Below, piece by piece: positions 1-5,511 of a DNA stretch of 12,257 nt. The translations under genes and the position numbers were made by a program. Numbering within the stretch: the first letter of the stretch is position 1; the number at the start of each line of letters is the position of its first letter. This DNA comes from Scleromatobacter sp045810285 (GTDB lineage: Bacteria; Pseudomonadota; Gammaproteobacteria; Burkholderiales; Burkholderiaceae_C), in NCBI GenBank assembly GCA_045810285.1, contig JBJMWE010000186.1:1-12257 (forward strand). Reading direction: 5' to 3'. The notes beneath the pieces are model-generated. The model saw only the letters and a program-made list of their open reading frames with translations, was not told the DNA's origin and made no database searches.

Positions 1-296
1 CGAGCCCTCTGCCTGTCATCCTGCGCGAAGCGAAGCGGAGTCGCAGGATCCACCCCTGGGGATGCGCTTCCGAGGGGCGTCCATGCGCGCCGGCGGCGGG
101 GTGCTTCCTGCGCCGAGCCCTCTGCTTGTCATGCTGCGCGAAGCGAAGCGGAGTCGCAGGATCCACTTCTGGGGATGCGCTTCCGAAGGGCGTCCATGCG
201 CGCCGGCGGCGGGGTGCGGCCTGCGCCGAGCCCTCTGCCTGTCATCCTGCGCGAAGCGAAGCGGAGTCGCAGGATCCACCCCTGGGGATGCGCTTC
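1..296. repeat. 113-bp direct repeats carrying a dispersed palindromic element
   Basis: Two nearly identical 113-bp units lie head to tail at 1-113 and 114-226. A third, truncated unit at 227-296 matches the first 70 bases of unit 1 exactly. Each unit contains an imperfect palindrome with arms ATCCTGCG and CGCAGGAT (18-25 and 42-49 in unit 1) around a 16-nt purine-rich loop, followed by GGATCCACCC. The same element recurs in opposite orientation at 302-332 and again at 12050-12080 and 12217-12257. No coding sequence is credible here; the overlapping open frames are low-complexity Arg/Ala-rich products of the repeats. The structure resembles REP/BIME-type intergenic palindromes. No transposase of the REP-associated (RAYT) type lies in the window. 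Confidence 0.85.
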
Positions 297-387
297 GGTG
301 CGCGTGGATCCTGCGACTGCGCGCAGGATGACAAGGCGGGGGATGCGCTTCGGTGCGCGTGGATCCTCCGACTGCGCGCAGGATGAC
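284..387. repeat. 49-bp direct repeat pair with inverted copies of the palindromic element
   Basis: A 49-bp segment at 284-332 is repeated at 339-387 with one substitution (CCTGCG versus CCTCCG). Each copy contains the palindromic element in the orientation opposite to that at 1-296: GTGGATCC, then ATCCTGCG, a six-base loop ACTGCG, then CGCAGGATGAC. The array ends 16 bases before the stop codon of the minus-strand gene at 404, so the hairpin lies immediately 3' of that gene and could act as a terminator or mRNA end-stabiliser. No T-run is present, so a canonical intrinsic terminator is not supported. Confidence 0.8.
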
Positions 388-403
388 AGCGCAGGGCTGC
401 GCG

Positions 404-1195
404 TCAGAAGCTGGAGGACAGTCCCACGCCGGCCTGGAACGGCGGGGCGGTGTCGCTCACGCCGCGCGTGACGGCGAAGTCGATCTGCGTGCTGCGGGTG
501 GCGACGAAGGTGATGCCGGCGTCGACGCTGGTGGACACGCCCGCCACCTGCAGGGAGGCGACGCGGTCGCGCGCCATGTCGACGAAGGTGCGCCATTGCG
601 GCGACCATGTCTTGCCCAGCGTCACCGCGAAGGTGCCGTTCGACTGGCGCCGGCCGAGGGCCGAGTAGTCGACCGCCATGCCGGGCATGACGCCCAGCGA
701 GAAGTCGTTGGGCAGCGCCCATTCGCCGCTCAGGTTCATGGTGGGGCGCAGCGCGGCGGTGCGCGCGTCGGCGGCCTGCATGTCGGGCATCCAGGCGGCC
801 ATCGGCACGTGCGAGCTGGCGTCGCCGTGCAGGACGCGCCAGCGCGCGCCGAGGGCCTGGTCCAGCGCGTCGGCGTCGGTGCCGCCGGACATCGAGCCGT
901 CCGCGAAGTCGTTGGGCACCGGGCGCGTGACCGGCGCCGTGGCGCGCGGCACGTAGGGCTGGCCCATGCTGAGGCGCCACGAGCCGGCCATCACCGGCGA
1001 GACGACGTTGTCGCGCAGCACCGCGACGACGGCGCGCTGCTTCTCCATCGTGTCGTCGATCAGCTTGCGCGCGGTGGCCTTGAAGCCGGGGGACGTGGCC
1101 GCCGGCGTGGGCGGCGCGGACTGGTCGTCGACGGCCGCGAAGGCGGTCGAGGCCGAGGCGAACGCGAAGGCGGCGAGGAGGCGGACGGGGCGCAT
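404..1195 (-). CDS. Outer-membrane beta-barrel protein, putative 'transporter' (phenol MetA-like family), paralogue 1
   Basis: This 263-residue protein starts with a clear Sec signal peptide (residues 1-20, MRPVRLL then an Ala/Phe-rich core, likely cut after AFA). The mature part shows alternating strand-like segments. It ends in VGLSSSF; a C-terminal Phe is typical of proteins inserted by the BAM machinery. Landmarks are ALPNDFSLGVMPGM (160-173), VTLGKTWSP (191-199), VDAGITF (224-230) and the final strand. These resemble the small barrel proteins grouped under 'MetA-pathway of phenol degradation', usually annotated just as transporter. The ATG at 1195 was chosen because it gives the signal peptide; the frame stays open upstream to 1474 but that extension is Arg/Pro-rich and unlikely to be translated. 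It is a paralogue of the next gene (1635-2438). The substrate is unknown; a link to nitrate uptake rests only on proximity. Confidence 0.8.
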   Translation of the reverse strand: MRPVRLLAAFAFASASTAFAAVDDQSAPPTPAATSPGFKATARKLIDDTMEKQRAVVAVLRDNVVSPVMAGSWRLSMGQPYVPRATAPVTRPVPNDFADGSMSGGTDADALDQALGARWRVLHGDASSHVPMAAWMPDMQAADARTAALRPTMNLSGEWALPNDFSLGVMPGMAVDYSALGRRQSNGTFAVTLGKTWSPQWRTFVDMARDRVASLQVAGVSTSVDAGITFVATRSTQIDFAVTRGVSDTAPPFQAGVGLSSSF

Positions 1196-1278
1196 GGACG
1201 AGGGTTCCGGGACGACACGGGACGCCTGGCGATCGACGGCTGCTTGCACCGGTCGCGGCGTCCTGCGGGAGTGGGAGC

Positions 1279-1308
1279 ATCTTGCGGGACCGCCGCGAAA
1301 CGCGTCAA
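1279..1308 (-). promoter_or_regulatory. Weak sigma-70-like promoter candidate for the first outer-membrane gene
   Basis: On the minus strand TTGACG (1308-1303) is followed after 18 bases by CAAGAT (1284-1279). The -35 matches consensus at 5 of 6 positions, the -10 at only 3 of 6. It would give a leader of roughly 80 nt before the ATG at 1195. This is a pattern match only. Confidence 0.25.
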
Positions 1309-1343
1309 CGCAGGAGGCGGTCGATCCGGGCCCTGTTCGTCTT

Positions 1344-1353
1344 GTAACGTTAC
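1344..1353. promoter_or_regulatory. Perfect 10-bp palindrome GTAACGTTAC
   Basis: GTAACGTTAC is a perfect palindrome and an AT-richer island in very GC-rich DNA. It lies about 35 bp upstream of the candidate -35 element of the first outer-membrane gene, a position suited to a dimeric regulator. No cognate regulator is identifiable here. Confidence 0.3.
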
Positions 1354-1634
1354 GCCGCGTGACGGCCGGGGCGCCAGGGCGCCTGCTCGCTTGCCCGGCC
1401 GCCGGCGACGGCGCGTCGTGCGCTGCAGTCGCCGGTCTGGCCTTGGGCGCCGGATCGGCTCGATCCGCGCGCACTAGTTCACGCCGCCGGGCCAGACGAA
1501 ATGCCGCGACCGCCTCGGCCGCAGCGCCGCCGGCTGCTTCAGGCGCTCCGCGGACGCCGCCACGCGCGCTGCATCTTGTTGCGTCAGCGGGTCGGGCCGG
1601 GCGCCGCGGTGCCGGCCGCGAACGAAGCCTCGCG

Positions 1635-2438
1635 TCAGAACCGGGACGACACGCTCAAGCCACCCCGCAACTGCTGCGAGGCGCTGCCCGACAGGCTGCG
1701 CGACACGACGAGGTCCACATGCAGCGTCCGCGACGCCGCGAATGCCACGCCCGTGTCGACGTTGAGCAGCGACGCGTCGTCCTGCGCGCGCGACAGGCAC
1801 TGCCCCGCCAGTTCCACGAAGCTCTGCAGCCGCGGCGTCCAGGACTTGCCCAGGGTCACCGCCAGCACCCCGGCCGCATAGTGCCTGCCGTCGTCGCCGC
1901 GGTCGCGGTACACGCCGGGCATCACGCCCAGCGAGAGCTGGTGCGGCAGTTCCCATTGCGCGGTCGCGCGCAGCGACGGCCGCACGTTGCGGTCGCGGAA
2001 CGCGGGCGTGCCCGTCGTCTCGACGTCGGCCAGCCAGGCCACGTGCGGCAACCAGCCGGCGTCGCCGCCGTGCACGCGCCACTGCGCGCCCAGCGACACG
2101 TCGGTGAAGCCGTGCAGGCGGCGCAGGCGGTCGTTCGCGGACTCGAGCGGTTGCTCGATGCGGGTGTTGACCGCGGCGGCGCGCAGCTGCATCGCCTGCC
2201 CGGGCAGCAGCACGTCGAGGGCCGCGAAGCGCGACCCGAAGCGGGAGGCCGCCGGCGCGTCCGGCGCGGGCAGCAGCGGGAAGACCGGGGCGTACTGCCA
2301 GCGGCCCAGGCCGACGACGGCAGGCGAATCGAGGAAGTCGACGCGCGGAGCGGCCGGCTGGCCGTGCGCGGCCATGCACGCGCCCGCGGCCAGCAGCGCG
2401 GCGGCGAGGAGGCGGGCAGGGGTGGCGAGGAAGTGCAC
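1635..2438 (-). CDS. Outer-membrane beta-barrel protein, putative 'transporter' (phenol MetA-like family), paralogue 2
   Basis: This protein has 267 residues if started at GTG 2438, chosen because it gives a clean signal peptide (hydrophobic core about residues 8-22, probable cleavage after AHG near residue 26). An in-frame ATG at 2537 would add 33 residues without secretory character and is less likely. Blocks shared with paralogue 1 are QWELPHQLSLGVMPGV (161-176), LAVTLGKSWTP (192-202), VDTGVAF (227-233) and a final strand ending SVSSRF with C-terminal Phe. It is probably an outer-membrane barrel of 10-14 strands; the exact number cannot be read by eye. It lies 131 bp downstream of the ANTAR regulator on the same strand, so read-through from that gene is possible. 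The ligand is unknown. Confidence 0.75.
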   Translation of the reverse strand: MHFLATPARLLAAALLAAGACMAAHGQPAAPRVDFLDSPAVVGLGRWQYAPVFPLLPAPDAPAASRFGSRFAALDVLLPGQAMQLRAAAVNTRIEQPLESANDRLRRLHGFTDVSLGAQWRVHGGDAGWLPHVAWLADVETTGTPAFRDRNVRPSLRATAQWELPHQLSLGVMPGVYRDRGDDGRHYAAGVLAVTLGKSWTPRLQSFVELAGQCLSRAQDDASLLNVDTGVAFAASRTLHVDLVVSRSLSGSASQQLRGGLSVSSRF

Positions 2439-2569
2439 GGTCGTCGTTTGCGGGCAAGTCGAACCATCGGGCGGAACGCTTGTCGCGTCCGGGATGTGTC
2501 GATCTTGCGGCCGCCCGGATCCTTGCGAACCGCCCATCAGCGCCGCAATTGCCGCGCAGTTCGCGGGCG

Positions 2570-3865
2570 TCAGGCCATGATCACCTGCAGGCTGTGCTCG
2601 TACGCCGCGGTGAGCGTGTCCAGGCGCTCGAGGATCGCCTCGCTGGCCTGCACCAGCGCGCGGCGGCCATCGGCCGTCTCGGCGCTGCGCAGGCCGCCCA
2701 GCAGGCGCAGCCATTCGTCGCGCACGCTGGCGAGGGTGGCGCGGATCTCCGGCGTGCTGAGCGGGGCCTGTTCGAGTTCGGCGAGCGCCGCCTCGAAGGC
2801 GTCGAGCGCGCCGTCGCGCGGGTCCGGGGGCGCGGCGCCTTCCGGGTGCGCGGCGTCGAGCAGGCATCGCTTGGCGATGCGCTGGACGCGCATGCGCTGC
2901 CGGCCGCACTGGTTGACGATGTGCAGCGCGCGCCGGCCGGCGGCTTCCTGCAGCGCGTCGGTGAGCGCCTCGGCCGAGTCGAGCATGCGCCCGGCGGCGG
3001 CGTCGATGCGGCGCAGGGCGGCGCCGTCCATGCGCGGGGCCTGCAGGGCCTGGGAGAGCATGTCCCAGCATGTCGCGGCGCGCGCGGACGCCGGCGCCGC
3101 GACGGAGCCGGCGCACTGGGTGGCGAGCATGTCGAGGTTGTCGCGCGCGCGCTGGCGCGAGAGCGCCGCCTGGGTGGCGGCGTCGCGGGTGTCGATGCGC
3201 AGCAGGCGCTGCGCGGCCAGGCGCACGAGGCGCTGCGACAGCATGCGCAGCTGGCCCGCGCGGTTCATCGCGTCGGCCCAGCGCGCGGCCTCGAACACGG
3301 CGCGCGAGACCTCGCCGATGCGCAGGTTCACGCTCATCGCGGCCCCGCGCAGCAGGCGGAACGCCTCGTCCTCGTCGAGTCCGCGTGCGGTCATCAGCAC
3401 GCCCTTGGCGCGGTCGACCCATTTGCGTTCGTCCAGCTGCTCCTGCGCGCGGACGGCCGCCAGGCGCAGCGCGCGGTCGTGTGCGTGGCGGGCGCGTGCC
3501 ATCGCCAGGGCGGCCTCGACCTGCGGCGCCGCGATCGCGCCCTCGGCGTCCGGCTGCAGCGCCTGCCAGTGATGCACGCCCGCGGCCACCAGGGCCGGCA
3601 GCGACGCGGCGTCGACGGCGCCGGCCGGCGTCAGCAGCAGGACGGCCAGCGGCGGTTCACCGTTCCAGCACGACAGCACGGCCAGCAGCTCGCTGCCCGC
3701 GCCTGGCGCCAGGCAGACGAGCAGCCCGGGCCCCTCGCCGATGGTGCAATGCACCAACTTGTTGCGATCCGACGCCGCACCCAGGTGCACGCCGCTGCGC
3801 TCGAGCGCGTTCCGCCAGGCCGCCTCGCGCGGGGTGGTGAGATCGAGGAGGGCGGCGGAATCCAT
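2570..3865 (-). CDS. ANTAR-domain nitrate-responsive antiterminator with tandem P-box/PilJ-type sensor modules
   Basis: The 431-residue protein has three parts. Residues 1-125 look like a degenerate receiver-like domain (LAVLLLTP near 73-80, AAGVHHW near 94-100) without an obvious phospho-acceptor site. Residues about 140-195 match an ANTAR RNA-binding domain: a coiled coil leads into ERKWVDRAKGVLM, then GLDEDEAFRLLR and the last helix. Residues about 200-430 hold two helical sensor modules, each opening with a P-box: AGQLRMLSQRL (203-213) and CGRQRMRVQRIAK (320-332). The first is close to the NarX/NarQ nitrate-binding AGSLRM sequence; R207 and R324 occupy the position of the ligand-binding Arg. 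No membrane segment or signal peptide is seen, so it should be cytosolic. The ATG at 3865 was chosen because the upstream frame lacks domain character. Divergence from the nitrate operon and an ANTAR-like hairpin in that operon's leader support a NasR/NasT-like role. Nitrate versus nitrite as ligand is inferred. Confidence 0.88.
   Translation of the reverse strand: MDSAALLDLTTPREAAWRNALERSGVHLGAASDRNKLVHCTIGEGPGLLVCLAPGAGSELLAVLSCWNGEPPLAVLLLTPAGAVDAASLPALVAAGVHHWQALQPDAEGAIAAPQVEAALAMARARHAHDRALRLAAVRAQEQLDERKWVDRAKGVLMTARGLDEDEAFRLLRGAAMSVNLRIGEVSRAVFEAARWADAMNRAGQLRMLSQRLVRLAAQRLLRIDTRDAATQAALSRQRARDNLDMLATQCAGSVAAPASARAATCWDMLSQALQAPRMDGAALRRIDAAAGRMLDSAEALTDALQEAAGRRALHIVNQCGRQRMRVQRIAKRCLLDAAHPEGAAPPDPRDGALDAFEAALAELEQAPLSTPEIRATLASVRDEWLRLLGGLRSAETADGRRALVQASEAILERLDTLTAAYEHSLQVIMA
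3743..3789. promoter_or_regulatory. Cluster of GGTGC/GCACC half-sites, possible NtrC enhancer
   Basis: TGGTGCAATGCACCA (3743-3757) is a perfect inverted repeat around one base. TGCACCAACTTGTTGCG (3751-3767) matches the NtrC consensus TGCACC-N5-GGTGCA at 10 of 12 half-site positions. GCACCCAGGTGC (3778-3789) is a further inverted repeat with the wrong spacing. The cluster lies about 180-230 bp upstream of the predicted operon start, a usable enhancer distance for sigma-54 promoters. It sits inside the regulator's coding sequence, so chance or codon constraint could explain it. Confidence 0.35.
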
Positions 3866-3920
3866 GGTGTCGCGGGGCGCTGCCGGGGTCGGCGGTGGCG
3901 TGTTCGGGCCCCTGTCCACT

Positions 3921-3936
3921 TGCACGTGCCGTGCCA
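3921..3936 (-). promoter_or_regulatory. Sigma-54 promoter driving the ANTAR regulator
   Basis: On the minus strand TGGCACGGCACGTGCA carries the invariant GG (3935-3934) and GC (3923-3922) with exactly 10 bases between. It differs from consensus TGGCACG-N4-TTGCA only at the first T of TTGC. The predicted start is near 3910, giving a leader of about 45 nt before the ATG at 3865. The spacing and direction support it, but it is not proven. Confidence 0.6.
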
Positions 3937-3953
3937 TTCGAATTCCGGCACGG
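3929..3953. repeat. Inverted repeat joining the two -24 elements
   Basis: CCGTGCC (3929-3935) and GGCACGG (3947-3953) are perfect 7-bp arms around the 11-bp spacer ATTCGAATTCC. Each arm contains the -24 GGCACG of one of the two outward sigma-54 promoters, so the repeat follows from the divergent arrangement. It could also bind a regulator. Confidence 0.75.
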
Positions 3954-3961
3954 GCCTTGCA
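3945..3961 (+). promoter_or_regulatory. Sigma-54 promoter of the nitrate assimilation operon
   Basis: CCGGCACGGGCCTTGCA has the -24 GG (3947-3948) and -12 GC (3959-3960) separated by exactly 10 bases. It matches TGGCACG-N4-TTGCA except for C in place of the first T. Transcription should start near 3972, about 229 nt upstream of the transporter ATG. Nitrogen-limitation control of nitrate assimilation through sigma-54 and NtrC is well established in proteobacteria, which makes this the most probable operon promoter. Confidence 0.8.
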
Positions 3962-3971
3962 TTGGGATGCC

Positions 3972-4200
3972 CGTGGTGCAACGGCGCACCACCCGTGAAG
4001 GGCGCGGCCGCCAGGCCGGCTGTCGAGGCGCGAGAGCGCTCGAACCCTCCCTGCCCGCCACGGTTCCACCGCTGCCGACCGCCCTCCCCGAGGCGCGCCC
4101 GCCAGCCCAACGACTCTCCCCTTTCGTCCATCGTCCCGCAGGCGTTCTCGCGCCGGCGTGGCCGCTGTCTTCGCAACCCTCTTCTCCGGATGTCGCCGCC
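3972..4200 (+). promoter_or_regulatory. Operon leader RNA, probable target of ANTAR antitermination
   Basis: The 229-nt untranslated leader runs from the predicted sigma-54 start to the transporter ATG. It opens with the hexaloop hairpin at 3973-3992. A further stem, CGGCC-GCCA-GGCCG (4005-4018), follows 12 bases later. A weak GAACC/GGTTC pairing (4042-4046 with 4062-4066) is possible. I did not find a stem followed by a T-run, so the terminator such a mechanism requires is not identified; it may be Rho-dependent or have a short U-tract. There is no convincing small ORF. No strong Shine-Dalgarno precedes 4201. Confidence 0.5.
3973..3992 (+). ncRNA. ANTAR-target-like hairpin with AxxGxx hexaloop
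   Basis: The stem GTGGTGC (3973-3979) pairs perfectly with GCACCAC (3986-3992), leaving a six-base loop AACGGC (3980-3985). The loop has A at position 1 and G at position 4, the conserved features of RNA hairpins recognised by ANTAR proteins. It begins one base after the predicted transcription start. ANTAR targets usually have two such hairpins. No second A1/G4 hexaloop with a good stem was found downstream, so the target may be atypical or have a degenerate partner. Confidence 0.6.
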
Positions 4201-5472
4201 ATGACTCACTTCAGGAAATTCCTTGCGACGGGCCACGCGCCGACGCTGTTCGCCGCGTTCCTGTATTTCGCGTTCTCGTGCTGCACCTGGGTGCTGAACG
4301 GCGCGATGGCCCCCTTCATCAGCGAGACGTTCCACCTCAGCCCGGCCCAGAAGGGCCTGATGCTGTCGGTGCCCATCATCGCGGGCGCGCTGTTCCGCTT
4401 CCCGCTGGGCGTGCTGTCGCAGTACATCGGCCGCAAGAACGCGACGCTGGTGGAGATGAGCCTGATCTCGGTGGCGATGCTGCTGGCCTTCTTCTTCGTG
4501 CACAGCTTCGACGCGCTGCTGGCGATGGGCGTGCTGCTGGGCGTGGCCGGCGCGAGCTTCGGCGTCGCGATGTCGCTGGGCTCGGGCTCGTTCCCGGCCC
4601 GACACAAGGGCCTGGCGATGGGCATCGTCGGCGCGGGCAACGTCGGCACGGCGGTGGCCGTGCTGATCGCGCCGCCGCTGGCGCAGTGGCTGGGCTGGCA
4701 GACGGTCTACGCCGTGGCCGCGGTCGCGATGGTCGTCCCGATGGCGGCCGTGATCTTCCTGGCCAAGGAGCCGACGGACGTCGACCCGCACGCCGGCCTG
4801 CGCGCGCAGATCGCCTGCCTCGTCGAGCGCGACGGCTGGGCCTTCAGCCTGATCTACGCCGTGACCTTCGGCGGCTTCATCGGCTTCATCAGCTTCCTGC
4901 CTTCCTACTACCACGACCAGTTCGGCGTCTCCAAGGTGCAGGCCGGCCAGCTGACCACGCTCGTCGCTTTCATGGGCGCGGCGATGCGCATCGGCGGCGG
5001 CTGGCTGTCCGACCGCTTCGGCGGCATCAACACGCTGACCGTGGTGCTGGCCGCCGTGGCGCTCGGCCTGGGCGGTTGCGGCCTGGCCACCGGCTCGCTG
5101 GTGCTGACCACCGTGCTGCTGCTGGCCTGCTTCGCCGCGCTGGGCGCGGGCAACGGCGCCGTCTACCAGCTGGTGCCCCTGCGCTGGCCGCTCACCACCG
5201 CGGTGGCCGGTTCGATGATCGGCGAGCTGGGCGCGCTCGGCGGCGGCCTGGTGCCCAACGCGATGGGCCTGGCGCGCCAGTACCTGGGCACGTATGCCTG
5301 GGGCTTCGGCTTCTTCGCGGTGCTCGCGCTCGGCACGCTGGTGCTCCTGCGCAGCCTGCAGTCCGACTGGACGAGCCGCTGGGTCGGCGCTGGCGGCCGC
5401 GCGCGCGTGGGCGCCCACGCGCCCGTCGAGCAGCACCCCGGCATGACGCCCGGCCTGGCCGAGGCGGCCTGA
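4201..5472 (+). CDS. narK: NNP-family (NarK-type MFS) nitrate/nitrite transporter
   Basis: This 423-residue inner-membrane protein has the hydrophobic pattern of a 12-helix major facilitator. Two nitrate-signature regions are visible: the helix-5 block GSGSFPARHKG to IVGAGNVGTA (128-151), and GAGNGAVYQLVP (315-326) with GELGALGGGLVPN (341-353) downstream. R66 (ALFRFPLG) and R263 (AMRIGGGWLSDR) correspond to the paired substrate-binding arginines of NarK/NrtA. It should import nitrate for the reductase encoded downstream. The length matches single-domain assimilatory transporters. The ATG at 4201 is the first start fitting the family N-terminus; the frame is open upstream to 3895 but that part is leader. 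It is first in the operon, 39 nt before nirB. The symbol is a family label; in other genomes the same gene is called nasA or nrtP. Confidence 0.95.
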   Translation: MTHFRKFLATGHAPTLFAAFLYFAFSCCTWVLNGAMAPFISETFHLSPAQKGLMLSVPIIAGALFRFPLGVLSQYIGRKNATLVEMSLISVAMLLAFFFVHSFDALLAMGVLLGVAGASFGVAMSLGSGSFPARHKGLAMGIVGAGNVGTAVAVLIAPPLAQWLGWQTVYAVAAVAMVVPMAAVIFLAKEPTDVDPHAGLRAQIACLVERDGWAFSLIYAVTFGGFIGFISFLPSYYHDQFGVSKVQAGQLTTLVAFMGAAMRIGGGWLSDRFGGINTLTVVLAAVALGLGGCGLATGSLVLTTVLLLACFAALGAGNGAVYQLVPLRWPLTTAVAGSMIGELGALGGGLVPNAMGLARQYLGTYAWGFGFFAVLALGTLVLLRSLQSDWTSRWVGAGGRARVGAHAPVEQHPGMTPGLAEAA

Positions 5473-5495
5473 TCCGCCTCCCGCGAACCAAGCAT

Positions 5496-5504
5496 GGAAA
5501 AAGG
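5496..5504 (+). promoter_or_regulatory. Ribosome binding site deciding the nirB start
   Basis: The purine run GGAAAAAGG ends 7 bases before ATG 5512. The alternative in-frame ATG at 5494 overlaps the start of this site and has no Shine-Dalgarno of its own, so 5512 is preferred. Confidence 0.6.
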
Positions 5505-5511
5505 CTCCGCG

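Larger units (their letters stand above)
1196..1634. other. Intergenic region between the two outer-membrane genes
   Basis: This 439-bp gap has no credible gene. Open frames crossing it are Arg/Pro/Ala-rich shadows without family features or a supported start. It holds the weak promoter candidate at 1279-1308 and the palindrome at 1344-1353. The size suggests the downstream minus-strand gene (404-1195) has its own promoter rather than depending only on read-through. No transposon remnant or RNA gene was recognised. Confidence 0.6.

Noticed and set aside
1..387. Possible CRISPR array because of regularly repeated units
   Set aside because: The units are 113 and 49 bp, the intervening sequence is itself repeated rather than unique, and no cas gene is present.
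1474..1634. Minus-strand frame beyond the stop of the second outer-membrane gene, whose last roughly 50 codons read like a protein tail
   Set aside because: The frame is out of register with the real gene, has no start of its own in the intergenic part, and the short tail matches no family I recognise.
966..3572. An 868-codon plus-strand frame opposite the outer-membrane genes and the regulator
   Set aside because: It is antisense to three genes with signal peptides or domains, and is Arg/Ser/Ala-rich throughout without family resemblance.
4140..4171. Possible intrinsic terminator in the leader (CGGC-GTG-GCCG followed by CTGTCTT)
   Set aside because: The stem has only four pairs and the downstream tract is interrupted, too weak to call a terminator.
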